From Ruania halotolerans (GTDB lineage Bacteria > Actinomycetota > Actinomycetes > Actinomycetales > Beutenbergiaceae), in assembly GCF_021049285.1 (NCBI RefSeq), contig NZ_CP088017.1:3979380-4043379 (forward strand): a stretch of DNA of 64,000 bases, given 5' to 3'. Below the pieces are notes generated by a model. That model saw nothing but the letters and a program-made list of their open reading frames with translations, made no database searches and had not been told where the DNA came from. How positions within the stretch are numbered: position 1 is the stretch's first letter; each line of letters begins with the position of its first letter. Made by a program: the position numbers and the translations under genes. Below are positions 43,829 through 52,949 of this stretch, in pieces.

Positions 43829-44332
43829 GTGACGCTGCTCCTGACCCCGGCCCGCCGCCGCCGCGTTGGCACCGTGCATATCGCCCTCGGCTGCCTGGGC
43901 GCCGTCGTCGCGGTAGTCCTACCGCTCGCCGGCATCGGTGCCGTGAACGCGGCCAGCACCGGCGAGTCCGGACTCCTCGCCCCGGCGGCGGTCCTCCTGT
44001 TCGCCCTGCTGACCGGATTCGTCGCGGTCTACACCGTGTCCCTGTTCCGGAAGGCGGCTCGATGGCTGCGAGCGGCCAGATCGCCGGCCCTCGCCGGCGT
44101 CACCACCGGCCAGGTCCAGGAGATCACGACCAACCGATTCCGCACGCGCGTGGGCGTCGCCGTACCGGACCGGTCGCCGAGCACGCTGCTCACCGAGGAC
44201 GGGCTGGACAAATCCAGCATGGTCGGCGATCAGCTCCAGCTCGAGTGGTATCTGGTGGAGGCCCGCGCCATGGGCGCCTACCGGAACACCCGCACCGGGC
44301 GAATACGAGCCGTGACGGGAGTACTGCAGTAA
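43829..44332 (+). CDS. Small two-helix membrane protein of unknown function
   Basis: A 167-aa protein with hydrophobic segments at about residues 17-42 and 50-72 and a soluble C-terminal beta-rich half. Overall it resembles no family I can name. The GTG start is a guess, since no good ribosome site is present. It stands 22 bases after the FadR-type gene. Confidence 0.6.
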   Translation: MTLLLTPARRRRVGTVHIALGCLGAVVAVVLPLAGIGAVNAASTGESGLLAPAAVLLFALLTGFVAVYTVSLFRKAARWLRAARSPALAGVTTGQVQEITTNRFRTRVGVAVPDRSPSTLLTEDGLDKSSMVGDQLQLEWYLVEARAMGAYRNTRTGRIRAVTGVLQ

Positions 44333-44362
44333 CGCTGAATCCTCCCGGCCACAGGTGCGAGA

Positions 44363-44770
44363 ATGGCGCGTATGAGCTTTCTCATCAAGGTCCTCATCAA
44401 CGGCGTCGCCCTCTGGCTGACCTCACTGTGGGTGAGCGGCGTCGACTTCCGGACCGATGACACCCCCCTGAACACCGTGATCGTGGTGGCCGCCGTCGCG
44501 CTGCTGTTCACGATCGTCAACGCGATCGTGAAGCCGCTGGTGAAGCTGGTCTCGATCCTGTTCTACGTTCTCACCCTGGGCCTGTTCTTCCTGGTGGTGA
44601 ACGCGCTGATGCTGCTGCTCACCAGTTGGCTCACCGGATTCACGGACTACGGGCTCACCGTGGACGGCTTCTGGACGGCGGTGCTCGCCGGACTGATCAT
44701 CACGATCATCGCGGTGATTCTGACCCTGGTTCTGCCCGATGGGCGGAAGAAGGAGCGCTCGCGCCGCTGA
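44363..44770 (+). CDS. Phage holin family 4 (YvlD-like) membrane protein
   Basis: A 135-aa protein with four hydrophobic helices and the typical opening FLIKVLINGVALWL plus the central NAIVKPLVKLVSILFYVLTLGLF. The family, despite its name, is a widespread membrane protein tied to envelope stress. AGGTG precedes ATG 44363; ATG 44372 is an alternative. Its 3' end overlaps the convergent AraC gene by 65 bases. Confidence 0.85.
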   Translation: MARMSFLIKVLINGVALWLTSLWVSGVDFRTDDTPLNTVIVVAAVALLFTIVNAIVKPLVKLVSILFYVLTLGLFFLVVNALMLLLTSWLTGFTDYGLTVDGFWTAVLAGLIITIIAVILTLVLPDGRKKERSRR

Positions 44771-45578
44771 CGTTCTCCGCAAGAAACCGGCCCGGCGTCA
44801 TCCCGAGCACGGCGCGGAAGTCCCGCGTGAAGTGGGCCTGATCGGTGTAACCGAGATCGGCCGCGATGCGTGCCAGGTTGCCGCGTTCCCCGGAGCGCAG
44901 TGACGCCACCGCATCCCAGAGTCGGCGTCTGCTGATCACCCAGCGAGGAGAGAGCCCCACCCGCCGGGCGAACATCCGCTGCAGGGTGCGTTCGGCGACC
45001 GCGAACTCCGTGCACACCTGGGCCACACGCGTGATGGCTGAGTCATTCTCGATCCGCTCCACCATGGCGTTGACCAGGATGCCCTCCTCGTCCACCTCCA
45101 AGTCTGCGATGGCCTCCTCCAGGAGGCGGCGCGTGCGAGCGATGCGCTCCGGATCCGCCGGGTCCGGAGCCATCAGCTCCCGGACGGCGGGAATCGTCTC
45201 CTCGAATCGGCGCAACTCGGTCAGGGGGAGACTCCGCTCGCACAGGGCTTGCACGGAGGCGCCGGAGAGGAGATAGCCCGCGGCCGGTTGCAGCATCAAT
45301 CCGGCCGTCCACCCACTCCCGCTCAGGGTCTTGGTGCTCAGCCCCCGCTCTGGGCCGTGGAAGCGGGCGTCAGCTGGTGCGATCGTGACCAAGCAGACCG
45401 GGTAGCGCAAGATCCGCTGCACGGTCTCCTCTCCCGGGGGAAGGTCCCAGACGGGGGTCCAGTGCCGCCGGATCAGCCCGCGCAGGTTTGCCGATGGCTC
45501 ACCACGATGAACGGGCGGGGAGAACCCCGTGGCGTCCTTGAGGTGAGCCCGAGCCACCAGATCGTCCCGCGCATCCAT
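44706..45578 (-). CDS. AraC-family transcriptional regulator
   Basis: A 290-aa protein. An N-terminal DUF6597-like beta domain precedes a C-terminal double helix-turn-helix (ERTLQRMFARRVGLSPRWVISRRRLWDAV; LARIAADLGYTDQAHFTRDFRAVLGMTPGRF). The start at 45578 is chosen because the longer frame runs through a palindrome. It is divergent from the MDMPI-like gene, its probable target. Confidence 0.88.
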   Translation of the reverse strand: MDARDDLVARAHLKDATGFSPPVHRGEPSANLRGLIRRHWTPVWDLPPGEETVQRILRYPVCLVTIAPADARFHGPERGLSTKTLSGSGWTAGLMLQPAAGYLLSGASVQALCERSLPLTELRRFEETIPAVRELMAPDPADPERIARTRRLLEEAIADLEVDEEGILVNAMVERIENDSAITRVAQVCTEFAVAERTLQRMFARRVGLSPRWVISRRRLWDAVASLRSGERGNLARIAADLGYTDQAHFTRDFRAVLGMTPGRFLAENVSGASAPSSAHRAEPGSESPR

Positions 45579-45584
45579 GTGTCG

Positions 45585-45600
45585 GATTCTTGCAAGAATC
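45585..45600. promoter_or_regulatory. Perfect 16-bp palindrome between divergent genes
   Basis: GATTCTTGCAAGAATC is fully self-complementary and lies seven bases upstream of the AraC-type start and 30 before the divergent gene. It is a likely regulator site. Confidence 0.65.
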
Positions 45601-45629
45601 CCCGCCGGCGGCCTTGCCACCATGAACTC

Positions 45630-46220
45630 ATGACCACTCCGGAGACCACCCCCGCCCACGACATCTCAACAGACCCGCAGACGGAGCCGGCCGCCGTCGC
45701 CCCGTTCAGTACGCACCTGCCCGCCTTCACCCGCGTGGTGGAGTCGACTACGAACTGGGACGCCCCGAGCCCATGCGAGGGCTGGTCTGCGGCCGATGTG
45801 CTGGACCACGTGATCGACAGCCAGCGCGATTTCCTCGCTGAACGTGTCGGGCCCGTCGGCGAGCGCCCGACGGGGAGTCCGGTGCTGCGCTGGCAGGAGC
45901 ACCATGACCGAGTCGCCGCGCTCGTGACTGAGGCCGCACGGGCCACCACCTTCGAGGGGTACCTGGGCCCGACATCCGTGGCTGAGGCGCTCGACCTGTT
46001 CTACAGCATGGATCTGCTCGTCCACCGGTGGGACATCGCCCGGGCGGACGGCCGGGCCGAGGCTTTCACCGACGCCGAGCTGGACCAGATCGAGGCCGCA
46101 GCACGCGTTGGCGGAGCCGCGCTACGCATGGAGGGGATCTGCAAGGCCCCGGTGCCGATTGCCCAGGAGGCACCGCGGCAGCACCAGGTGCTGGCATTCC
46201 TCGGGCGAGACCCGCGCTGA
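45630..46220 (+). CDS. Maleylpyruvate-isomerase/DinB-fold protein (TIGR03086 type)
   Basis: A 196-aa member of the mycothiol-dependent maleylpyruvate isomerase N-domain family: WDAPSPCEGWSAADVLDHVIDSQRDF and the second helix pair with LFYSMDLLVHRWDIARA supply the metal-binding histidines. Members conjugate or isomerise substrates with mycothiol, but most are uncharacterised. The ATG at 45630 is preferred because an ATG eight bases earlier is followed at once by a stop. Confidence 0.85.
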   Translation: MTTPETTPAHDISTDPQTEPAAVAPFSTHLPAFTRVVESTTNWDAPSPCEGWSAADVLDHVIDSQRDFLAERVGPVGERPTGSPVLRWQEHHDRVAALVTEAARATTFEGYLGPTSVAEALDLFYSMDLLVHRWDIARADGRAEAFTDAELDQIEAAARVGGAALRMEGICKAPVPIAQEAPRQHQVLAFLGRDPR

Positions 46221-46250
46221 CACTCCGGTTCTCTCGGCACCCCACCCCGC

Positions 46251-47954
46251 TCACTCCTCGCGCTGCATCTGGAAGTACATCGATTCGGTGGTGACGGAGC
46301 CGGAGGGGAACACGTTCGCGGACTGCGCCTGCCAGCTGGCGATGGCCGGGTCGTTGCTGGCATCGATGAGGGCTCCGGTGCGGGCATAGGCAGGCAGATC
46401 GTGCGAATCACCGATGTGACTCACCCCCTGGTCGGCCGCGAGCTCGGAGTCGGTCAGGGTCCGTCCTACCGTCACCCGGTTCCCGGCCACCGGGTTCTGC
46501 GTGTTCGACAATGCGTGTACACCGTCCTCCTCATGTTCCACGTGCAGCACAGCCACGTCATCGGGGGTAGGGATGTGGCCGGTCGGTCCACCGAAGGTGA
46601 TCACGGACTCGATGTCGAACTGGCTCTGCACCAGCGGGTCATGCGCGACGCGCATCACGGTCATCCCAGCCTGGGAGTGCCCGGCGAGCATCACCGGTTC
46701 GCCCTGCTGAACCCCGGCGGCGTGCAGCGCCTGGACGAGACCCTCCTGGGAGGCGGCGCCCTGACCAGTGAACAGATTCAGGTTCGATTCCCAGTCATTC
46801 GGGTTCGGATTGCGGATGGCACCGCCCAGGTGCTGCACCGCAGTGTGCGCGAGTGGGCCGGCCAGCGCTGGCATCGCGGGGGTGAGAGACGTCGCAGGGG
46901 TGAGCGGCGCCGTGGGGATCACGGGAACGAGTGGCGGTGCAGGACTGTTCCGGATCAGCGGGGCAAGCGGCGCCAATGGGGTCGCCTGGGCCGCGGTCGC
47001 CAGCAGCGGGTTGACGAAGGGGAGGGTGGCGGGCCGCGGATCGTCCAGCGAGCTCTGCGTCCCTGGGACGTACACCTGCCACGAGACGTTGCCGTCTGCA
47101 TCAGTGATCCGATCCAGACGGACCGTTCCTTCCGGGAGATCGTCCCGTTCGCGGAAGTCGCCGATGCCAACGGCCGTATCCGCCACACCGCTCGCGGCGT
47201 AGGTATCGCGGACGTGCAGTCGACCGTTCACCACCTGCGGTGTGGGATACACGCGCTGAACCGTCACGTCCGTCCCTGTGCCCAGCAGCAGACCAGTCGT
47301 GTAGCTGAGCGCCGACGCGAGTAGCACGGGGCGATTCACGTTCTCGAATCCGGGAATGAACCACTCCGGCACCGGACCTCCGGTGAGCATCCAGCTCATC
47401 TCCTCCAGCATGTAGCCGAGCCCAGGGCCGGTCGGCGTCAGCTGCCCGCGGTCAGCGGCCGCCTCCACGTTGCCTGCCACGATCATGGCGAACCGAGGAA
47501 CCGCCCACGGGAGGTAGTCCAGTCCGAACAACCATGGGATAGGTTCAGGCGCTCCGGTGATCGAACGCGGGACGGTGTACACGAACCCTCCCCGCACCTC
47601 GTCCTCGGCCCGTTGATACTCCTGCCCTGCTTCCTGCAAGGCATCGGCGAGGTCAGAGGCCTCCCGGATGGCGGTGAGCAGGCGCAGTTTCGCTCCGCGG
47701 CACTGCGCCTGTGCGTACCGGCCGGAACTGGGGGCCAGCGCAGTGCTGTTCAGGAGCGAGCGCTCCGCGAGGTCGACGCGGGTGTACACCTCGTGCAGCC
47801 TGCCCTCGATCGCGGACGCCTTCACTCTCAGGCCGGAGAGTTCGGCGGTGTCGGCATCGATCGCCACACCGTAGACGTTCAGCTGCTCTGCGGCCTGACC
47901 TGACCAGTACCCATCCCGGTTGCCATCGGGGACCGGGTCGATACTGCCGCTCAT
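46251..47954 (-). CDS. WXG-like N-terminus fused to an alpha/beta-hydrolase (putative secreted lipase)
   Basis: A 567-aa protein. The N-terminus shows a WXG-type hairpin (YWSGQAAEQL, WSG at residues 17-19, then two long helices to about residue 115). A Pro/Ala/Thr-rich linker (about 330-370) leads to a lipase-like domain with nucleophile S427 in AGHSQAGMTV and a likely His in VSHIGDSHDL. No Sec signal is present, so export by a type VII system is plausible, though no secretion machinery is in the window. Its start overlaps the stop of the small helical gene, a typical Esx-partner arrangement. Confidence 0.72.
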   Translation of the reverse strand: MSGSIDPVPDGNRDGYWSGQAAEQLNVYGVAIDADTAELSGLRVKASAIEGRLHEVYTRVDLAERSLLNSTALAPSSGRYAQAQCRGAKLRLLTAIREASDLADALQEAGQEYQRAEDEVRGGFVYTVPRSITGAPEPIPWLFGLDYLPWAVPRFAMIVAGNVEAAADRGQLTPTGPGLGYMLEEMSWMLTGGPVPEWFIPGFENVNRPVLLASALSYTTGLLLGTGTDVTVQRVYPTPQVVNGRLHVRDTYAASGVADTAVGIGDFRERDDLPEGTVRLDRITDADGNVSWQVYVPGTQSSLDDPRPATLPFVNPLLATAAQATPLAPLAPLIRNSPAPPLVPVIPTAPLTPATSLTPAMPALAGPLAHTAVQHLGGAIRNPNPNDWESNLNLFTGQGAASQEGLVQALHAAGVQQGEPVMLAGHSQAGMTVMRVAHDPLVQSQFDIESVITFGGPTGHIPTPDDVAVLHVEHEEDGVHALSNTQNPVAGNRVTVGRTLTDSELAADQGVSHIGDSHDLPAYARTGALIDASNDPAIASWQAQSANVFPSGSVTTESMYFQMQREE

Positions 47955-48250
47955 ACCGGTATCGGAGCGCCGGTGAGCAGCGCCTGCCGGACGTGCTCCA
48001 GCTCGGCCTCATGGGTTCGCGCAGCAGCGGCGGCCAGCTCGATGTCAACGGCAGCGGCATCGATCGCGCTGGCGAGGTCACGGACGCGGCGGGTGTACGC
48101 GCGTGCAGCCGGTGAGCGCCAGTGCGTGGGTTCCAGATTCGCGGCGGATGTGGACACCTCCGAGGCATCGGTGGCGGCAGCGGTCAGCGTGAGCGACGAG
48201 TTCAGGTTCAGGGGTGCGCCGCCGTGCCGCAGCGGGGTGGGTGGGTTCAT
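47951..48250 (-). CDS. Small WXG100-like helical protein
   Basis: A 99-aa protein that is helical, with HWRSPAARAYTRRV in the turn position where WXG proteins carry Trp-x-Gly, here Trp-Arg-Ser. GAGGAGG precedes the ATG. It is translated with the downstream lipase-like gene through an ATGA overlap and is probably its export partner or chaperone. Confidence 0.65.
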   Translation of the reverse strand: MNPPTPLRHGGAPLNLNSSLTLTAAATDASEVSTSAANLEPTHWRSPAARAYTRRVRDLASAIDAAAVDIELAAAAARTHEAELEHVRQALLTGAPIPV

Positions 48251-48377
48251 TCGAGCCTCCTCTTCTCCCTGCTGACGGTAGGGACGCCATGGGCGCCGTG
48301 GCGCGGCATGGAGGAGGGGCTGTGGACGGGGAAGCATCGGAGCTCACTTGGGAACATCCGGGCTCGTGGCAGGCAGA

Positions 48378-48908
48378 ATGGCCGCTATGACGCAAGCGCC
48401 CGTGCTGGACTCGTTGGAGACTGAGCGCCTCCTCCTCCGGCCCCGCCGCGTGAGTGAGGCAGCCGTCTATCGCCACCTATGGACCGAGCGAGATCCGCGG
48501 GTGCCCGCACATCGGCAGATCAGTCCCGACGGCCGGCCGACCATCGCCGAGGTGGGTGAGCAGATCGCCGGTGGAGGTGAGCCGGGCCTGCTGGGGGTCG
48601 AGCGCAAGGGCACCGGTGACGTGATCGGCTACTGCGGGCTGATCGGCCATGGGAGTGGCTCACCGGAAGAACCGGAGCTGGCGTACGAACTGCTGCGCGC
48701 AGCACACGGCCACGGGTATGCCACGGAGGCGGCTCAGGCTGTGGTGGACTGGGCCGCTGATGCGGGCTACCGGCGGCTGTGGGCGGGAGTGCGCGACTGG
48801 AACATCGCCTCGCGACGAGTACTGGACAAGCTCGGTTTCCGCGAGAGCGGCGCCGTGACCCGCGACGCACGCCACGGCGACAGCCTGCTCACCGTACGAG
48901 ACTTGTGA
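48378..48908 (+). CDS. GNAT-family acetyltransferase (RimJ/RimL-like)
   Basis: A 176-aa protein with the RimJ-type opening (LETERLLLRPRRVSEAAVYRHLW), the acetyl-CoA loop AAHGHGYATEAAQAVV and the final NIASRRVLDKLGFRESG. ATG 48387 is an alternative start. It may acetylate a protein N-terminus or a small amine. It stands 43 bases before the phosphatase gene. Confidence 0.88.
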   Translation: MAAMTQAPVLDSLETERLLLRPRRVSEAAVYRHLWTERDPRVPAHRQISPDGRPTIAEVGEQIAGGGEPGLLGVERKGTGDVIGYCGLIGHGSGSPEEPELAYELLRAAHGHGYATEAAQAVVDWAADAGYRRLWAGVRDWNIASRRVLDKLGFRESGAVTRDARHGDSLLTVRDL

Positions 48909-48951
48909 ATCGCCGTCGTGGTACCGCCACGGTCGACTGTGAGGAGAACGC

Positions 48952-49440
48952 ATGACCTACCGAATCAGCGTGGTGTGCACCGGGAACATCTGCCGCTCCC
49001 CGATGGGAGAAGCGGTGCTGCGGGACGCATTCGAGGAGGCCGGCCTCGGCAACCGGGTTGAGGTGATCTCCGCGGGTACGGGCGCCTGGCACCTCGGTGA
49101 CGATGCCGATCACCGCACCCATCGCGTCCTGACCGCGCACGGGCACGAGCTGGTGGGGCACCAGGCCACCCAGTTCACCGCCGCGGACTTCGCCGATCTT
49201 GATCTGGTGCTCGCTCTCGATTCCGGCCACGCGCGGGAGCTGCGGCACCTGACCGCCGATGAGCAGGCCCGGGCCAAGATCCGGTTGATCCGCAGTTTCG
49301 ACCCCACCACACCGGACGGTGCGGACGTGGCCGACCCCTACTACGGCGAGCACAGCGACTTCGAGACCGTGTACGCGCAGGTGAGCGCCGCCGTCGACGG
49401 GTTGGTGGCATACGTGCGGGCGGAACTGGAGGAGCGATGA
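48952..49440 (+). CDS. Low-molecular-weight protein-tyrosine phosphatase
   Basis: A 162-aa enzyme with the CX5RS catalytic loop CTGNICRS (C9, R15) and the general acid in DPYYGEHSDF. GAGGAG precedes the ATG. Its stop overlaps the start of the fructosamine-kinase gene, a common actinobacterial pairing. Confidence 0.94.
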   Translation: MTYRISVVCTGNICRSPMGEAVLRDAFEEAGLGNRVEVISAGTGAWHLGDDADHRTHRVLTAHGHELVGHQATQFTAADFADLDLVLALDSGHARELRHLTADEQARAKIRLIRSFDPTTPDGADVADPYYGEHSDFETVYAQVSAAVDGLVAYVRAELEER

Positions 49441-50222
49441 GGAATTGGCGCAAGACCGACTTTCCGCACCCGGACGCTGCCCTCGCCGAGGCCGATGGCC
49501 TGCGATGGCTGGCAGAGGCCGACGGCGGTGCGCGGGTGGCGCAGGTGCGTCACGTCGAGGCGGGGGTGCTGGACCTGGAGCATGTGGCCACCGGCCGCGG
49601 TACGCCTGCGATGGCCCGGGCGTTCGGCGCGGCGTTGGCTCGCACCCACGCGGCTGGTGCGCCGAGCTTCGGCTACGTCCCTGGATCGACCGGCGGTTTC
49701 ATGGCCGGTGCGCCGATGCCCGGATCTGACGCCGCCACCTGGGGTGAGTTCTACGCGGACGCACGGGTGCTGCCGTTCGTGCGCCGGGCGGAGGCGGACG
49801 GGGCGTTCAGCGAGCGCGAGTTGGGTGTCTTCACCGAACTGGCTGATCGGCTCCGGTCGGGGCAGTTTGACCATGAGCAGCCGGGGCTGCTGCGCGACGG
49901 TGGAGTCGCCGTCGCCCGCCTGCATGGCGACCTGTGGAGCGGCAACGTGCTCTGGGGCGCTGGCGATACCGGCGGCGAGGTGGTGCTGATCGATGCCACC
50001 GCGCACGGCGGGCATGCGGAGACGGACCTGGCGATGCTGGACCTGTTCGGGGCGCCGCACCTGGAGGAGATCCTGGCCGGGTATCAGGAGGTGTCGTCGC
50101 TCGCCGAGGGATGGCAAGACAGGGTGGCCCTGCACCAGGTGAACCCGCTGCTCGTGCACACGGTGCTCTTCGGTGGCGGCTACGCCCAGGCGGCCGTCGC
50201 CGCCGCCGCTCGCTACCTCTAA
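49437..50222 (+). CDS. Fructosamine kinase family protein
   Basis: A 261-aa kinase-fold protein. VARLHGDLWSGNVLW is the catalytic loop and VLIDATAHGGHAETDLAMLDLFG the metal-binding loop. The family phosphorylates ketoamines on glycated proteins or amino acids so that they can be removed. It is translationally coupled to the phosphatase gene. Confidence 0.92.
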   Translation: MRNWRKTDFPHPDAALAEADGLRWLAEADGGARVAQVRHVEAGVLDLEHVATGRGTPAMARAFGAALARTHAAGAPSFGYVPGSTGGFMAGAPMPGSDAATWGEFYADARVLPFVRRAEADGAFSERELGVFTELADRLRSGQFDHEQPGLLRDGGVAVARLHGDLWSGNVLWGAGDTGGEVVLIDATAHGGHAETDLAMLDLFGAPHLEEILAGYQEVSSLAEGWQDRVALHQVNPLLVHTVLFGGGYAQAAVAAAARYL

Positions 50223-50560
50223 CCCAACCCCACACCTCTGCCCCCCGCACCCCATCCCCGCGAGTGCGGCCAATCTCGCTCACCTGGCGAGATATTCACG
50301 AGATCGACAGCACTCGATCCCGGTTGAGTGCGGGACGGGGACGCAGCCGACTGGTGATCACGTCCGCCCCTACGCGGGCATCCTCCGCCGACGACGCCGA
50401 GGGTCCGGTTGCCACAGCACCGATGAGTTTTCGTGCAGCCGGATGTCCACCATGACGAAACCGATGATGATCGCGCGTGCCGCGGGGCACCAGCGGCCGG
50501 TGGGGATGCGCGGGCGTGCCCCGACGACCCGTTCCGCCACGCAACTCTTGGAGGTCCGTG
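50223..50560. other. Intergenic stretch without a recognised gene
   Basis: About 340 bp. It should hold the promoter of the interrupted hydrolase gene. An apparent frame from 50454 lacks coding character and overlaps the hydrolase in another frame. Confidence 0.5.
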
Positions 50561-50842
50561 ATGCATCCAACCGACTCAACTCATTCATCCTGGTCCGGGC
50601 ACCGCACCGTCCGAGGTGGCACCGTCGAGGTGAACAGCGTGACGCTCGGGATCGAGCAGTTCGGCGACCCCGCGGACCGGCTCATCCTGTGCGCGGGCGG
50701 CACCACCATGCTCTCCTGGCCCGACGAGCTCTGCGCGGCCCTCGCGCGCGGCGGGCGGCACGTGGTGCGGTATGACCTGCGCGATTCGGGTGCGTCGCTC
50801 ACCCTCGATCCCGAAACGCCGGCGTACACGCTGCGTGACCTA
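50561..50842 (+). pseudogene. Alpha/beta-hydrolase gene, 5' part, cut by the composite transposon
   Basis: The 5' portion encodes MHPTDSTHSSWSGHRTVRGG and continues through LCAGGTTMLSWPDELC and VVRYDLRDSGAS to YTLRDL, then breaks at the insertion TA (50841-50842). A strong ribosome site (GGAGG) precedes the ATG. Joined to 55077-55685 it reads through without loss (TLRDLGHAAALARELDHRP), an epoxide-hydrolase/haloperoxidase-like fold. The gene is inactivated here. Confidence 0.85.
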
Positions 50843-50891
50843 GGGCGCGTGTCTCATAAAGGTTGAGGGGTCTGGCTGAAATGCTGGAGGA

Positions 50892-51287
50892 GTGTCGCGC
50901 TTCCAGCTTCTTTCGGATGATCAGTGGGCGTTCATCGCGCCGTTCCTCCCGTCGCGGATCGGCCGGCAGGGTCGTCCGTTCGCGGACGCGCGGATGATAG
51001 TCGAGGGCATCATCTACCGGTACCGGTGCGGAATCGCGTGGCGCGACCTGCCGCGCGAGTTTGGACCCTGGCAGACAGTATGGCGGTGGCATCGCAACCT
51101 CGCCGGCGACGGAACCTGGGACCGGATTCACCAGACGCTGCTCGCCGCAGTCGACCGGGACGGGACGATCGGCTGGACGGTGTCTGTGGACTCCACAATC
51201 GCTCGCGCGCATCAGCACGCGAGCACCCTCACGCGCCTCACAGGGGGCTGGATCGAATTGCACGGATCCGGCCGTCGAGCCGCCTGA
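50892..51287 (+). CDS. IS427-group transposase, N-terminal frame
   Basis: 131 aa (GTG start) encoding the IS5-type DUF4096 domain (LSDDQWAFIAPFLPSR; GIIYRYRCGIAWRDLP) and the first catalytic Asp in SVDSTIARAHQH. In this group a frameshift normally joins it to the second frame that begins before 51290. Confidence 0.85.
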   Translation: MSRFQLLSDDQWAFIAPFLPSRIGRQGRPFADARMIVEGIIYRYRCGIAWRDLPREFGPWQTVWRWHRNLAGDGTWDRIHQTLLAAVDRDGTIGWTVSVDSTIARAHQHASTLTRLTGGWIELHGSGRRAA

Positions 51288-51740
51288 CCACGCGATCGAC
51301 CGCTCCCGCGGCGGGCTGTCGACGAAGATCCACCAGCTCGTCGACGACCACGGCTTACCACTAGGGATCGCCGTCGCGCCCGGCCAAGCCGGCGACGTCC
51401 CGGCGCTGCTGCCTCTGCTGAGCACGCTGCGCGTGGCCCGTGCGACAACGCGTACTCCTCGCGCGCGATCCGTGCCCACCTGCGCAGCCGTGGGATCCGC
51501 GTCGTGATCCCGCAACCGCGCCGACCAACAGTCCCACCGGAAGCGGCGCGGCTCGCGCGGCGGGCGTCCGCCAGCGTTCGACGCGACCGACTACAAGGGC
51601 AGGAACGTCGTCGAGCGCCGCTTCTGCGATGCCAAGCGGTGGCGCGGGCTCGCGACCCGTTACGACAAGCTCGCGGTCGTGTTCCGCGCCGCAGTGGTAC
51701 ACGACGCGGTGGTCGCCTGGAGCCAGCAATCTTTATCAGA
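51288..51740 (+). pseudogene. IS427-group transposase, C-terminal region with deletion and frameshift
   Basis: GGLSTKIHQLVDDHGLPLGI runs to TLRVARA, where an apparent internal deletion of about 45 bases joins it out of frame to DNAYSSRAIRAHLRSRG. A further one-base shift after VVIPQP separates the final FDATDYKGRNVVERRFCDAK with the catalytic Glu. Active transposase from this copy is unlikely. Confidence 0.75.
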
Positions 51741-51963
51741 CACACCCTAGACCTGTGAAGGTCACGCCTGAGCATGAGCTGGCAAGACCGGCGGCGGCGT
51801 GACCAAATTGCGATACATAGATCTCGCTTGCCGAGACACGCGTAATTGAGCCTCAATTGCTGGACATGCACTAGAGACGGCGGGCCTTCTCGCGAGGTGG
51901 TGTCGTCAAGGGAGGTCTCGGCAGAAGTTCCAGTCGAGGCATAGCTAGTTGAGGAGGAGACGA

Positions 51964-52941
51964 ATGAGAATCAAACGTTCAGCAGCGGCCGCCGTGTCGC
52001 TTGCACTGTTGCTCGGCGGAATCGGCACCAGCGCTTCGGCAGAGTCGTCTGAAGACGTGGTTGACCTCGTGCAACGACTGGACCCGGATAGCCACCTCAG
52101 TTCAGTTGCACTTGAGCGCAGCGAAGGACGAGCAGGCGGAAGCGTAGATGTTGCTGATGTCTCACTCGCCACCCGCGGGGGAGGTCTCGAGATCAGTAGC
52201 GAATCGAAGACGCTTGACATTCGTTTGCCCGAGGAGTTTCGAGACGAGCAGGAAAGCCTCATCGACGGGGCGGCAGTATTCGAAGACGACGTGTCACGAG
52301 ACGCCGCGGTGATCGAAGCCCGCGGCGATGGTTCGGTTCAGGTACAAACCGTGGCGCGCGAGTCAGCCGATCAGCACGAGTATGTCTATGAATTTGATTC
52401 GGAATACACGCTCGTACCGAATCCCGACGGCTCTGTTGGGATCATGGTCACGGACCAGCACGGACCTGATCTTCAGGTCGGTCAAATTGATGCCCCTTGG
52501 GCGTTTGATTCTAGCGGGGACCCAGTCACTACCCGCTACTCAGTCGAAGGATCCGCTTTGACTCAAACCGTGACGCCGCATCCGTCCGCCCAGTATCCAA
52601 TTGTTGCCGACCCCACAGTTTCGTTCGGAGTCGGCGTTTACGTGTACATGACGGGCGCGGAACAGCGAACCTTTGTCGCAGCCGTGAGTGCCTTGGTTGT
52701 CGGCGGCGCTGCCACGGCCTGCGTAGTATATGGCAATCGTGTATCATCAATCCCTGGCGCGAAATACATCGTCCAACAGATTTGCGGCTGGACTAGTGCG
52801 GGTGGCCTCTACGCGCTCGCGAGCTCCATGCTTGGCGATATTGCGTCTACGTACACCGCAAGTTGCTACGAGAACCGCTGGTGGCCAGCAGGAAGTCCGG
52901 ATTGGAGGATAAAGTCCGTGTCATACTCGTTGTGCAGTTAG
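51964..52941 (+). CDS. Secreted protein of unknown function carried by the transposon
   Basis: A 325-aa protein with a Sec signal peptide (RIKRSAAAAVSLALLLGGIG, cleavage near SASA). A beta-rich middle ends in HPSAQYPIVADPTVSFG, a motif common in secreted actinobacterial proteins of unknown role. The C-terminal third is hydrophobic with several Cys (ACVVYG; QQICGW; SCYENR; SLCS), like a processed peptide or membrane-active domain. GAGGAGGAG precedes the ATG. Codon use is clearly less GC-rich than the host genes. A bacteriocin-like role is only a guess. Confidence 0.75.
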   Translation: MRIKRSAAAAVSLALLLGGIGTSASAESSEDVVDLVQRLDPDSHLSSVALERSEGRAGGSVDVADVSLATRGGGLEISSESKTLDIRLPEEFRDEQESLIDGAAVFEDDVSRDAAVIEARGDGSVQVQTVARESADQHEYVYEFDSEYTLVPNPDGSVGIMVTDQHGPDLQVGQIDAPWAFDSSGDPVTTRYSVEGSALTQTVTPHPSAQYPIVADPTVSFGVGVYVYMTGAEQRTFVAAVSALVVGGAATACVVYGNRVSSIPGAKYIVQQICGWTSAGGLYALASSMLGDIASTYTASCYENRWWPAGSPDWRIKSVSYSLCS

Positions 52942-52949
52942 GAGACACC

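Larger units (their letters stand above)
50843..51747 (+). mobile_element. IS5-family (IS427 group) insertion sequence, copy A
   Basis: 905 bp. The ends are related inverted repeats: GGGCGCGTGTCTCATAAAGG on the left and, reversed, GGGTGTGTCTGATAAAGATT on the right. Both ends abut CTAG. The transposase is broken up: the 5' frame ends at 51287, and downstream pieces carry VDSTIARAH, DNAYSSRAIRAHLRS and NVVERRFCDAKRWRGL, the DDE motifs of this group. Confidence 0.88.

Noticed and set aside
50454-50775. Apparent small gene upstream of the interrupted hydrolase
   Set aside because: It overlaps the hydrolase in another frame, is Arg/His-rich and has no ribosome site.
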